Source: Flavobacterium saccharophilum (GTDB lineage: Bacteria > Bacteroidota > Bacteroidia > Flavobacteriales > Flavobacteriaceae). Taken from it: DNA of 64,000 nt. Positions within the stretch are counted from its first letter, which is position 1; every line of letters starts with the position of its first letter. The notes under the pieces are model-generated. The model saw only the letters and a list, made by a program, of their open reading frames with translations. It had not been told where the DNA came from and made no database searches. A program made the translations under genes and the position numbers. Below, piece by piece: positions 42,059 through 50,611 of this stretch. Location of the stretch: positions 702,214 to 766,213 of the forward strand of contig NZ_FRBY01000003.1 of NCBI RefSeq assembly GCF_900142735.1, written 5' to 3'.

Positions 42059-43486
42059 ATGACTAAAACTGCTCAATCGGTATGGGAAAACTGTTTGTCT
42101 TTTATAAAGGACAATATTCAAGATCAAGCATATAAAACTTGGTTCGAACCAATCAAATCAGTTGAGCTAACCGACAACGCATTATATATTCAGGTACCAA
42201 GTAAATTTTTCTACGAATGGCTCGAAGAGCACTACGTAAAATTATTGAAAGTTGCGCTTACCAAAGAACTAGGAAAAAACGCAAAGTTACTCTATAAAAT
42301 TAAAATGGAGAACACTTATGGCAATAAACAACCGTTTACCGAACAGTTGCCAAGTGCCAACAGAGTGCCAATGAAACCGCAAGAGGTTGATGCTCCGTTT
42401 AAAAACTTAAATCCTGAACTTAAAAATCCTTTTGTAATTCCCGGAATTAGAAATTTAAAAATTGAGTCGCAATTAAATGCCAACTACAGTTTTGACAATT
42501 TCTTAGAAGGAGATTCAAACCGTTTGGCGCGCTCTGCAGGTATGGCTGTTGCCAATAAACCTGGAGGAACGTCATTTAATCCGTTATTGATTTTTGGTGG
42601 AGTTGGTTTAGGAAAAACACACTTAGCCCATGCTATTGGTGTTGAAGTAAAAGATAAATATCCTGAAAAAACGGTTTTATATATTTCTGCCGAGATTTTC
42701 ACACAACAATATATTGATTCGGTTAAAAAGAATAATCGTAACGATTTCATTCACTTTTACCAATTAATTGACGTTTTGATAATTGATGATGTTCAGTTTT
42801 TATCTGGAAAATCAGGAACTCAGGACGTATTTTTCCACATTTTCAATTATCTGCACCAAAACGGAAAACAGGTAATTTTAACTTCGGACAAAGCTCCTGT
42901 TGATATGCAGGATATTGAACAACGTTTATTATCCCGTTTTAAATGGGGATTATCTGCTGAGTTACACCAGCCGGATTACGAAACTCGTATTTCAATCTTA
43001 AAAAACATTTTGTATCGCGATGGTGTTGAAATGCCGGAAGACATTATTGAATATGTTGCCCGCAATATCAAAACTAACGTTCGTGAACTTGAAGGTGCAA
43101 TTATTTCATTAATTGCTCAATCTTCTTTCAATAAAAAAGAAGTTACAATCGAGTTGGCGAAAAGTGTTGTAGAGAAATTTGTTAAAAATGTGAAGAGAGA
43201 AATCTCTATCGATTATATTCAAAAAATTGTGTCTGATTATTTTCAGTTGGATATTGAAACACTTCAATCGAAGACCAGAAAAAGGCACGTTGTTCAGGCG
43301 AGACAATTGGCTATGTTTTTTGCAAAGAAATTCACTAAAGCTTCTTTGGCAAACATTGGCTCACAAATTGGAGATCGCGATCACGCTACCGTATTACATG
43401 CTTGTAAAACAGTTGACAATTTAGTTTCTACAGACAAACAATTCAAAAAATTTGTCGAAGACATCAACAAAAAACTAACGCTATAA
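42059..43486 (+). CDS. dnaA: Chromosomal replication initiator DnaA
   Basis: Initiator of replication, 475 aa. Domain I (about 1-85) is the helicase-loading part, with the WFEPIKSVEL segment; a short linker (about 90-125) follows. The AAA+ domain has Walker A GGVGLGKTHL at about 178-187 and Walker B VLIIDDVQFLSG at about 238-249. Domain IV ends with the DNA-binding signature GDRDHATVLHACKTVDNL at about 438-455. It precedes an LMW phosphatase by 9 bp. No clear DnaA-box cluster is visible in the 186 bp upstream. Confidence 0.98.
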   Translation: MTKTAQSVWENCLSFIKDNIQDQAYKTWFEPIKSVELTDNALYIQVPSKFFYEWLEEHYVKLLKVALTKELGKNAKLLYKIKMENTYGNKQPFTEQLPSANRVPMKPQEVDAPFKNLNPELKNPFVIPGIRNLKIESQLNANYSFDNFLEGDSNRLARSAGMAVANKPGGTSFNPLLIFGGVGLGKTHLAHAIGVEVKDKYPEKTVLYISAEIFTQQYIDSVKKNNRNDFIHFYQLIDVLIIDDVQFLSGKSGTQDVFFHIFNYLHQNGKQVILTSDKAPVDMQDIEQRLLSRFKWGLSAELHQPDYETRISILKNILYRDGVEMPEDIIEYVARNIKTNVRELEGAIISLIAQSSFNKKEVTIELAKSVVEKFVKNVKREISIDYIQKIVSDYFQLDIETLQSKTRKRHVVQARQLAMFFAKKFTKASLANIGSQIGDRDHATVLHACKTVDNLVSTDKQFKKFVEDINKKLTL

Positions 43487-43495
43487 ACGCGAATC

Positions 43496-43963
43496 ATGCC
43501 GGTAAAAATTTTAATGGTTTGTTTGGGAAATATTTGCAGATCACCTTTAGCAGAAGGAATTCTGGCCTCTAAATTACCAAAAGACAATTTCATAGTTGAT
43601 TCCGCTGGAACAGGATCCTGGCATGTAGGGCATGCACCTGACAAACGCTCAATTGCAGTTGCCCAAAAAAACGGCTTATGTATTGACAATCAAAAAGGAA
43701 GGCAATTTAAAACTTCAGATTTTGATGAATTCGATTATATCTATGTTATGGATAATTCGAATTACCGCGACGTCATTCATCTTGCCAAAACTTCTGAACA
43801 TAAAGAAAAAGTTTATCTTATTTTAAACGAATTATTTCCGGACGAAAATGTAGATGTGCCAGATCCTTATTTTGGAGCTGTTAATGGTTTTGACAACGTT
43901 TACCAAATGTTAGACGAAGTGGCTGACATCATCTCTGAAAAGCTCATCAAAAGACATTCTTAA
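43496..43963 (+). CDS. Low-molecular-weight protein tyrosine phosphatase
   Basis: LMW-PTP of 155 aa. The P-loop CLGNICRS near residues 9-16 (Cys nucleophile C9, Arg R15) and the acid loop VPDPYFGAVNGFD near 120 (general acid Asp) are both present. It removes phosphate from Tyr or arginine of proteins. Only 9 bp follow dnaA, so the two are probably cotranscribed. Possible targets include cell-surface polysaccharide kinases or regulators, not deduced here. Confidence 0.93.
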   Translation: MPVKILMVCLGNICRSPLAEGILASKLPKDNFIVDSAGTGSWHVGHAPDKRSIAVAQKNGLCIDNQKGRQFKTSDFDEFDYIYVMDNSNYRDVIHLAKTSEHKEKVYLILNELFPDENVDVPDPYFGAVNGFDNVYQMLDEVADIISEKLIKRHS

Positions 43964-43970
43964 TTTATCT

Positions 43971-44006
43971 GTTTTCAATTGTTTAATTATTAAATAATTG
44001 AAAATT
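43971..44006. terminator. AT-rich hairpin after the phosphatase
   Basis: TTTTCAATTGTTTAA and TTAAATAATTGAAAA face each other with one mismatch, followed by TTTT. It could end the dnaA unit, but is AT-rich and weak. Confidence 0.45.
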
Positions 44007-44035
44007 TTCATTTTATAATCTATAAAATAAATCAC

Positions 44036-44749
44036 ATGAAACTTCTAGGAAAACTATATTTAATTCCAACCACAATGGGCGAAAGCGATCCGATGGATGT
44101 TTTACCACAAACCGTAAAAAGAAGTATTGATTTTATAGATCATTATATTGTTGAAAACGAAAAAACGGCCCGAAAATCAATAAAAGCAGTTTCTCCTGAA
44201 AAGAAACAATCAGAATTAATACTTTTCACACTTAATAAACGCACAGAACCAAGCGAACATTTAGACTTCATCAAACCGTTGTTAGAAGGGAAAAATGTTG
44301 GATTAATGAGTGAAGCCGGTTGCCCGGGAGTTGCAGATCCAGGTGCTGTAATTGTAAAATTAGCGCATGAAAAAGGAATTCAGGTTGTACCTTTAGTTGG
44401 TCCTTCTTCTATTCTATTAGCGATGATGGCATCCGGAATGAACGGTCAGAGTTTTACTTTCAATGGCTATTTACCAATTGATAAGGACGAGAAAAAATCG
44501 GCATTGAAACATTTTGAAAAATTATCTCAGGATAAAAATCAATCACAAATTTTTATTGAAACACCTTATAGAAACAATAAATTGGTTGAAGATATTTTAC
44601 AGATTGTAAATCCATCAACACATTTATGTATTGCTACTGATATTACTTTGCCAACAGAATTTATCAAAACAATGCGAGTTTCAGATTGGAAAAAATTAAA
44701 AGTCGACCTTCATAATCGACCTACTATATTTATCATCCATAAAATGTAA
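44036..44749 (+). CDS. SAM-dependent methyltransferase (RsmI/tetrapyrrole fold)
   Basis: A cytosolic methylase of 237 aa. SEAGCPGVADPGAVIVKLAHEKGIQVVPLVGPSS and FNGYLPIDKDEK match the tetrapyrrole-methylase fold of RsmI, which methylates C1402 of 16S rRNA. However it lacks the long C-terminal domain of RsmI (about 285 aa in E. coli), and the N-terminal glycine-rich loop (LIPTTMGESDPMD) diverges from the TPIGN-type motif. So rRNA or another nucleic acid is the probable target but not certain. ATG start after an AT-rich gap. Confidence 0.83.
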   Translation: MKLLGKLYLIPTTMGESDPMDVLPQTVKRSIDFIDHYIVENEKTARKSIKAVSPEKKQSELILFTLNKRTEPSEHLDFIKPLLEGKNVGLMSEAGCPGVADPGAVIVKLAHEKGIQVVPLVGPSSILLAMMASGMNGQSFTFNGYLPIDKDEKKSALKHFEKLSQDKNQSQIFIETPYRNNKLVEDILQIVNPSTHLCIATDITLPTEFIKTMRVSDWKKLKVDLHNRPTIFIIHKM

Positions 44750-45082
44750 TACAAAAATTGTTTATTTCTTACAATTCCTACTTTCAACATAGTAATTTAT
44801 CGCTTTTTTTCGTACTAAAAAACAAATAAAGCAGTACATTTTCCTCTTAAAAAAAACCTCCAAAATCCTGTTTAATTAACAATCAATAAAGATAACTTTA
44901 ACGCTTCTATATTAGTATAAGAGTTACTTTTATCTGATTAAAAAAAATTGTTCAAAGCCTTGAACTTTAATGATTTAACAAGAAAAACATCATCAAAAAG
45001 GGGAAGAAAAAAAAGAAGCCTTCATATATTTTAAATCATTAAGATTAACCTAAACTATTAATAATTTAAAAAATAAAATATC
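44750..45082. other. Gene-free AT-rich region, 333 bp
   Basis: No gene. TTAATGATTTAA (44967-44978) is perfectly mirrored by TTAAATCATTAA (45031-45042), with a 52-nt purine-rich loop. A -7-like TACTTTTA is at 44935-44942, which would give the next gene a leader of about 135 nt. Confidence 0.5.
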
Positions 45083-45610
45083 ATGAAAACATTTCTTTTA
45101 TTTTTATCTTTTTTTAGTTTAACGGCAAACTCTTTTTCACAAGGTGAAAACTCTGGATTAAAAGAGGGCGAAATTAAAATGGACGAACTACCTGCAGTTG
45201 TAATTAAAAGCGCAGGAAAAGACTTTTCTGTTTACTTACCAGACAGAAATCCAGATGCACATGTCATTGCACTTCAACAAGAGTTTATTTCTTATAATTT
45301 AGGAAAAGACTACGAAGGCTTTGACTCTTTTTTAGTAGTCTTAGAATGTCCAAAAGGCTCTTTATCTGCAACCTATAATCACAATGGAAAGTTAACCAGT
45401 GTAGTTGAAAATTATGAGAATGTAAAGCTTCCTGCTAAAGTAATTTACGCCATCTACAAAGAATATCCTGGTTGGACCATAGTAAAAGACAAATTTCTTT
45501 ATACCCAAAAGGAAGGTGATATCAAAAAAAAGGAATATAACCTGAAAATCGCAAAAGACAATACTGTTCGTAAAATTGTTGTAAAACCAAATGGGGAAAT
45601 TGTAAAATAA
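45083..45610 (+). CDS. Secreted PepSY-like protein, 175 aa
   Basis: The signal peptide covers about residues 1-19 (FLLFLSFFSLTANSFSQ). The mature part has PAVVIKSAGKDFSVYLPDRN and then YENVKLPAKVIYAIYKEYPGWTIVKDKFLYTQ with DNTVRKIVVKPNGEIVK at the end, similar to the small PepSY-like/BLIP-like secreted proteins of Bacteroidota, in which a helix packs on a sheet. It is lysine-rich. Probably periplasmic with an inhibitor-like fold; function unknown. A good terminator follows. Confidence 0.7.
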   Translation: MKTFLLFLSFFSLTANSFSQGENSGLKEGEIKMDELPAVVIKSAGKDFSVYLPDRNPDAHVIALQQEFISYNLGKDYEGFDSFLVVLECPKGSLSATYNHNGKLTSVVENYENVKLPAKVIYAIYKEYPGWTIVKDKFLYTQKEGDIKKKEYNLKIAKDNTVRKIVVKPNGEIVK

Positions 45611-45627
45611 GAAAAAATCCAAAAACA

Positions 45628-45668
45628 AAAGACATTAAAATACAGCTTTCTTTTAATGTCTTTTTTAT
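45628..45668 (+). terminator. Terminator of the PepSY-like gene
   Basis: AAAGACATTAAAA and TTTTAATGTCTTT form a perfect 13-bp stem followed by TTTT. Confidence 0.85.
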
Positions 45669-45741
45669 GCTTTAAAAATAAAAAATCATTTTACTTTAAA
45701 AAACAATTACTTTTATAAATACAATTTTTGTAAATATAATT

Positions 45742-46869
45742 ATGAGTAAACTTCCAAATATAACTACTAGTATTTTTACGGTAATGTCTAAAATGGCAGC
45801 AGAATATAATGCGATTAATCTTTCGCAGGGGTTTCCAAATTTTCCTGTTGATGAAAGACTAACAGACATTTTAGCGAGGTTAACAAAGGAAAATGTGCAT
45901 CAATATACACCAATGGCAGGTTATCCGCCTTTGATGAATCAGATTGCTAAATTAATTCAGAATTCTTATAACAGAACTATCAATCCTGATAGAGAACTTC
46001 TGGTTACAGCCGGAGCAACACAAGGAATTTTCACTACAATTTTAGCTTTAATTAAAACTGGTGATGAAGTAGTTATTCTGGACCCGAGTTATGATTCTTA
46101 TGAATCTCCCGTTTTACTTTGTAATGCAAAACCTGTTCGCGTTGCTTTAAACGATGATTACACACCCAATTGGGAAACTATCGAGAAAGCCTGCTCATTA
46201 AAAACCAAAATGATTATTATCAATAATCCGCATAATCCGACAGGAAAAATTTTGACGGAAAATGATTTTTTAGAATTAGAAAAATTACTTTCAAAATATC
46301 CTGATTTATTGGTTTTATCTGATGAAGTTTATGAATACATCACTTTTGAAGAAAAACATATTTCAGCCCATACCAAAGATTTTCTTTTAAATCGTTGCAT
46401 CATGGTTTCTTCCTTCGGAAAATCATTTCACATTACAGGCTGGAAAATTGGTTACACCGTGGCGCCAGAATATCTAATGAAAGAAATCAAAAAAGTACAT
46501 CAGTTTTTGGTTTTCAGTGTTAATAGTATATCTCAATTTGCTATCAGCGAATATTTAGATGTTGTTGATGTGAATTTACTTGGAAAATTTTATCAGGAAA
46601 AACGCGATTACTTTCAAAAACTCCTTCAAAACAGCCGATTTGAATTAAAACCCTGTGAAGGAACTTACTTTCAGGTAGCTTCTTATGCTACTATTTCTGA
46701 TGACGACGATGTAACATTTTGTAAAAAACTAATCACAGATCATGGGGTGGCTGCAATTCCCATTTCTACTTTTTATTCCGATCATAAAGATCAAAAATTA
46801 ATACGTTTTTGCTTTGCCAAAGACAGCTTCACATTAGAGTCAGCAGCAAAAAAATTGTGCGATATATAA
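45742..46869 (+). CDS. PLP-dependent methionine/aromatic aminotransferase
   Basis: A fold-type I aminotransferase of 375 aa related to YbdL and kynurenine aminotransferase. The PLP Lys is in SSFGKSFHITGWKIGYTVAP (about residue 228), NNPHNPTGKI carries the PLP-contacting Asn, and LSDEVYEYITFE the Asp that pairs with the pyridine nitrogen. SQGFPNFPVDERLTD is typical of methionine-type enzymes in the salvage pathway. No salvage gene is next to it, so substrate is inferred. Confidence 0.92.
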   Translation: MSKLPNITTSIFTVMSKMAAEYNAINLSQGFPNFPVDERLTDILARLTKENVHQYTPMAGYPPLMNQIAKLIQNSYNRTINPDRELLVTAGATQGIFTTILALIKTGDEVVILDPSYDSYESPVLLCNAKPVRVALNDDYTPNWETIEKACSLKTKMIIINNPHNPTGKILTENDFLELEKLLSKYPDLLVLSDEVYEYITFEEKHISAHTKDFLLNRCIMVSSFGKSFHITGWKIGYTVAPEYLMKEIKKVHQFLVFSVNSISQFAISEYLDVVDVNLLGKFYQEKRDYFQKLLQNSRFELKPCEGTYFQVASYATISDDDDVTFCKKLITDHGVAAIPISTFYSDHKDQKLIRFCFAKDSFTLESAAKKLCDI

Positions 46870-46943
46870 ATTTTATCAAAATTTTATAACATTGTTATGC
46901 ATGCATCCTATTATTTTAATTAATATTGTAAAAAAAGAAAAGT

Positions 46944-47825
46944 ATGAGCTATACAGATAAAATGTTACGTGACGATGCTTTAAAGGGCAAAGTTATTGTA
47001 GTTACAGGCGGTGGAAGTGGTTTAGGAAAAGCGATGACTAAATATTTCTTAGAATTAGGAGCTCAGGTGGCAATTACTTCAAGAGATTTAGAAAAGCTAA
47101 AGAATACTGCAACAGAACTTGAAGCTGAAACTGGTGGAAAATGTTTACCGCTTCAATGTGACGTTCGTCATTATGAGGAAGTAGAAAATATGCTTCAGGC
47201 GGTTTTGAAAGAATTTGGAAAAGTAGATGTTCTTTTGAACAATGCTGCCGGAAATTTTATTTCACCAACAGAACGTTTATCTGCAAATGCATTTGATACT
47301 GTTATCGATATTGTATTAAAAGGTTCAAAAAACTGTACACTTGCTTTTGGAAAACACTGGATTGACAGCAAACAAACATCAGCTACTATTTTAAATATTG
47401 TAACAACTTATGCCTGGACAGGTTCTGCTTATGTAGTACCAAGTGCCACTGCAAAGGCGGGAGTTTTAGCCATGACAAGAAGTTTAGCTGTAGAGTGGGC
47501 AAAATACGGAATCCGTTCTAATGCCATTGCGCCGGGACCATTCCCAACAAAAGGGGCTTGGGACAGATTATTGCCTGGAGATCTTGCAGAAAAGTTTGAT
47601 ATGGCAAAAAAAGTACCTTTAAAACGTGTAGGAGATCACCAGGAATTGGCCAATTTAGCAGCTTATTTAGTTTCTGATTTTTCAGCTTACGTAAACGGAG
47701 ATGTTATTACAATTGACGGTGGCGAATGGTTGAAAGGTGCCGGACAATTCAATTTATTAGAAGCAATTCCGGAAGAACTTTGGGATCAGCTTGAAATGAT
47801 GATTAAAGCAAAAAAGAATAAATAA
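46944..47825 (+). CDS. SDR oxidoreductase (2,4-dienoyl-CoA reductase-like)
   Basis: A cytosolic SDR of 293 aa. TGGGSGLGKAMTKYF is the coenzyme site, NNAAGNF replaces NNAG, and the catalytic region is SATAKAGVLAMTRSLAVEWAKYGIRSNAIAPGPFPTKGAW. This resembles mitochondrial-type 2,4-dienoyl-CoA reductases, where the usual YxxxK Tyr is replaced (here PSATAKAG), so a substrate with an enoyl-CoA thioester is likely. SRDLEKL after beta-2 favours NADPH. It ends at a strong hairpin (47880). Confidence 0.88.
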   Translation: MSYTDKMLRDDALKGKVIVVTGGGSGLGKAMTKYFLELGAQVAITSRDLEKLKNTATELEAETGGKCLPLQCDVRHYEEVENMLQAVLKEFGKVDVLLNNAAGNFISPTERLSANAFDTVIDIVLKGSKNCTLAFGKHWIDSKQTSATILNIVTTYAWTGSAYVVPSATAKAGVLAMTRSLAVEWAKYGIRSNAIAPGPFPTKGAWDRLLPGDLAEKFDMAKKVPLKRVGDHQELANLAAYLVSDFSAYVNGDVITIDGGEWLKGAGQFNLLEAIPEELWDQLEMMIKAKKNK

Positions 47826-47879
47826 TTTTACGTGCTTACTAAATTCAGAATATTTTATTAAAACTATACTGATTGCACT

Positions 47880-47912
47880 AAATCCCGATAGCATTGCTGT
47901 CGGGATTTTTTT
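47880..47912 (+). terminator. SDR gene terminator
   Basis: AAATCCCGATAGCA and TGCTGTCGGGATTT pair with one G-U-type mismatch, followed by T residues. Confidence 0.85.
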
Positions 47913-48045
47913 TATCATTTTCACCATATAAGTGTTATAAGTTCAGTTAAATAATACTTTGTTTAAATATCTGTTTGCTTAAATTTACTTATATTACTTA
48001 TATGGTTTAAATAAATAATATGCTTACACAATTCACTTAAATTAT

Positions 48046-48053
48046 TATTTTTG
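48046..48053 (+). promoter_or_regulatory. -7 box TATTTTTG of udk
   Basis: Exact TAnnTTTG match, 26 bp before the udk ATG (48080), for a leader of about 20 nt. Confidence 0.55.
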
Positions 48054-48079
48054 CCAGACAAATATATAATATCAAATTT

Positions 48080-48688
48080 ATGCTCATTATTGGACTTGCA
48101 GGAGGAACAGGAAGTGGAAAAACAACAGTAGTACATCAGATCATGACTGAATTACCCGACACTGAAGTTGGTGTAATTTCTCAGGATTCGTACTATAAAG
48201 AAACAACCAATTTATCATTTGACGAAAGAGCATTAATTAATTTTGATCATCCAAGATCGATTGATTTTGAACTATTGGTAAAGCACCTTAAAGCTTTAAA
48301 AGCAGGCGAAACAATTGATCAGCCTGTGTATTCTTTTATACAGCACAACAGAACTGACGATACCGTATCGACACATCCTCGAAAAGTAATGATTGTTGAA
48401 GGTATTCTAATCTTAACCAATCCGGAGTTACGCGAACTTTTTGATATCAAAATTTTCGTTCATGCCGATTCTGACGAAAGATTAGTGCGCCGTTTAAAAA
48501 GAGATATTTCAGAGCGCGGACGTGATATCGACGAGGTTTTAAACCGCTATCAAAACACTTTAAAACCTATGCATGAACAATTTATCGAGCCATCAAAAGC
48601 TTTTGCAGATATCATTATTCCAAATGATAAATACAATACTGTAGCAATTGATGTAGTTCGTGCCGTAATTAATCAGCGAATTTTATAA
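48080..48688 (+). CDS. udk: Uridine kinase
   Basis: Pyrimidine salvage enzyme of 202 aa, phosphorylating uridine and cytidine. Walker A GGTGSGKTTV is near residues 8-17, SQDSYYKE contains the catalytic Asp and uridine contacts, FDHPRSIDFELL is the substrate site, and RRLKRDISERGRDIDEVLNRY the lid with nucleotide-binding arginines. Full family length. A -7 box lies upstream. Copy E of the dispersed repeat separates it from divIC. Confidence 0.95.
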   Translation: MLIIGLAGGTGSGKTTVVHQIMTELPDTEVGVISQDSYYKETTNLSFDERALINFDHPRSIDFELLVKHLKALKAGETIDQPVYSFIQHNRTDDTVSTHPRKVMIVEGILILTNPELRELFDIKIFVHADSDERLVRRLKRDISERGRDIDEVLNRYQNTLKPMHEQFIEPSKAFADIIIPNDKYNTVAIDVVRAVINQRIL

Positions 48689-48720
48689 TTTTTATTGTAA
48701 ATTTAGTCCATAATAATTAG

Positions 48721-48798
48721 GAGCTGTTTCCCGCTATACGTTACAATCTTTTGTGCCGAACCCCGGCACAAAAGGATTTTCACTTCTATCGGGGCTAG
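48721..48798 (+). repeat. Dispersed ~80-bp element, copy E
   Basis: GAGCTGTTTCCCGCTATACG, the core hairpin TTTTGTGCCG/CGGCACAAAA (48749-48773), then GGATTTTCACTTCTATCGGGGCTAG. It lies in the leader of divIC. Confidence 0.8.
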
Positions 48799-48840
48799 AA
48801 AGACGACTCAAATCTCTAAGATACAATCGATTAATTAAAA

Positions 48841-49185
48841 ATGAAAATAAAGAATCCATATAAAGACAAATCATGGTTTAAATTCCTGGGCAATAAATAT
48901 GTTTGGGTATTGCTGTTTTTTGTTATCTGGATGTTATTTTTAGACAATTATTCCTATTTTGACCATCGTTTTTTAGATGGGCAAATCAATGAATTACAAG
49001 ACAATAAAAAATACTATCAGGAAGAAATAAAGAAAGATCAGGAACAGATCAAACAACTTAAAAATCCTGAACAAATAGAAAAATATGCTCGCGAAAAGTA
49101 CTTTATGAAAAAAGACAGCGAAGATATTTACATCATCCAATTTGAAGGAGACACCATTCAAGATCAAGATAAAGACAAAGAATAA
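48841..49185 (+). CDS. DivIC/FtsB-type septum protein
   Basis: A single-pass membrane protein of 114 aa from the septum-formation-initiator family. The N-terminus is cytoplasmic and basic (MKIKNPYKDKSW), the helix spans about 20-37 (YVWVLLFFVIWMLFLDN), and a periplasmic coiled coil follows (INELQDNKKYYQEEIKKDQEQIKQLKNPEQIEKYAREKYFMKK). YAREKYFMKKDSEDIYII is the FtsB/DivIC signature. It bridges the FtsQ-FtsL division proteins. It lies just 15 bp before mutA, so it may lead that unit. Confidence 0.88.
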   Translation: MKIKNPYKDKSWFKFLGNKYVWVLLFFVIWMLFLDNYSYFDHRFLDGQINELQDNKKYYQEEIKKDQEQIKQLKNPEQIEKYAREKYFMKKDSEDIYIIQFEGDTIQDQDKDKE

Positions 49186-49200
49186 TTAGAAAAACACCCA

Positions 49201-50565
49201 ATGGCCACTACCCTATTCGACGATTTTAATCCTATTTCATCCAAACAATGGAAACAAAAAATTCAGTTTGAATTGGATGGAGCCGAATACAACCAAACTG
49301 TAATTTGGAATTCTCCCGAAGACATTCAGGTAAAGCCTTTTTATCACAGAGATGAATTTTCAAAAGCGGCTGCCGTACAAACTGAGGCTTCAAATTTTAA
49401 AATCTGTCAAAATATTTTTGTTTACGACATCGAGAAATCGATTCAAAGAGCTATTAATACAATTGAAAGAGGTGCTGAAAGTTTACGTTTTACAATTGAA
49501 AATGAAAAAATAGACATCCAAAATTTACTGGAATCACTTCCTTTAGAAAACAGAATCGTTTACTTTAATTTGAATTTTATTTCAATCGATTTCGTAAAAA
49601 AATTAGAAGCTATTTCTTTACAAAAAAAAGCTATTTTTTACTGTAATATTGATCCAATTGGACATTTTGCAAGAGAAGGAAATTGGTTTCCAACCTCAGA
49701 CAAAAATAATTTTGAAACGATTGATAATATTGCAAAAGCAACGGCAAACCTTTCATTACTAAGTATTGATCTGGGTTTATACCAAAATGCCGGCGCTAAT
49801 ATCACACAGCAAATTGCTTATAGTTTGGCACATGCAAACGAATATTTAAATCGTTTACCCAATATTACCAAGCCATTTGTATTTCAGGTTTCTGTTGGAA
49901 CAAATTATTTCTTTGAAATTGCAAAACTTCGTGCCTTGCGAATGCTTTTTAAATTAATTGCAGAAGAATATAATCCTGACATTGAATGTCATTTATTGGT
50001 TACACCGACCAAACGCAATAAAACCATTTACGATTACAATGTTAATATGCTTCGTACGACAACCGAATGCATGTCGGCTATATTAGGTGGTGCTGATTCC
50101 GTTGCGAATCTGCCTTATGATGCCTTATATCATAAAGACAACGAATTTGGAGATCGAATTGCCAGAAATCAATTATTAGTTTTAAAACACGAAAGCTATT
50201 TTGACAAAGTTGACAACCCTGCCGATGGAAGCTATTACATCGAAAGTTTAACGACACAATTAGCAGAAAAAAGTTTGACTTTATTTAAAGATATTGAAGC
50301 AAACGGAGGTTTTCTGAAACTTTTGAACGACGGAACAATCAAAAAGAAAATTCAGGAAAGTGCAGCAAAAGAACAAGAGTTATTCGATTCAAAAAAAGAA
50401 GTTTTACTAGGAACGAATAAATATCCAAACAAAGAAGACAAAATGAAACACGATTTAGAATTGTTTCCTTTTGTAAAAATAAAACCAAGAAAAACATTAA
50501 TTACACCCATAATAGAAAAAAGATTAGCTGAGAAACTGGAACAAGAGCGATTAGAACTTGAATAA
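49201..50565 (+). CDS. mutA: Methylmalonyl-CoA mutase, small (beta) subunit
   Basis: Non-catalytic partner of the mutase heterodimer, 454 aa. It has the TIM-barrel of the family (KPFYHRDEFS, then VSVGTNYFFEIAKLRALRMLF, ECHLLVTPTKRNKTIYDYNVNMLRTTTECMSAILGGADSVANLPYDA, YYIESLT) but no B12-binding domain at the end, being about 200 aa shorter than longer small subunits. The barrel also lacks B12 contact residues. It follows divIC after 15 bp and is followed by the large subunit after 46 bp, so both are on one unit. Confidence 0.93.
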   Translation: MATTLFDDFNPISSKQWKQKIQFELDGAEYNQTVIWNSPEDIQVKPFYHRDEFSKAAAVQTEASNFKICQNIFVYDIEKSIQRAINTIERGAESLRFTIENEKIDIQNLLESLPLENRIVYFNLNFISIDFVKKLEAISLQKKAIFYCNIDPIGHFAREGNWFPTSDKNNFETIDNIAKATANLSLLSIDLGLYQNAGANITQQIAYSLAHANEYLNRLPNITKPFVFQVSVGTNYFFEIAKLRALRMLFKLIAEEYNPDIECHLLVTPTKRNKTIYDYNVNMLRTTTECMSAILGGADSVANLPYDALYHKDNEFGDRIARNQLLVLKHESYFDKVDNPADGSYYIESLTTQLAEKSLTLFKDIEANGGFLKLLNDGTIKKKIQESAAKEQELFDSKKEVLLGTNKYPNKEDKMKHDLELFPFVKIKPRKTLITPIIEKRLAEKLEQERLELE

Positions 50566-50611
50566 ATCTTTTTCAAAGTAATTAATAACCCAAACAAAAC
50601 GAAGTGTCTCC

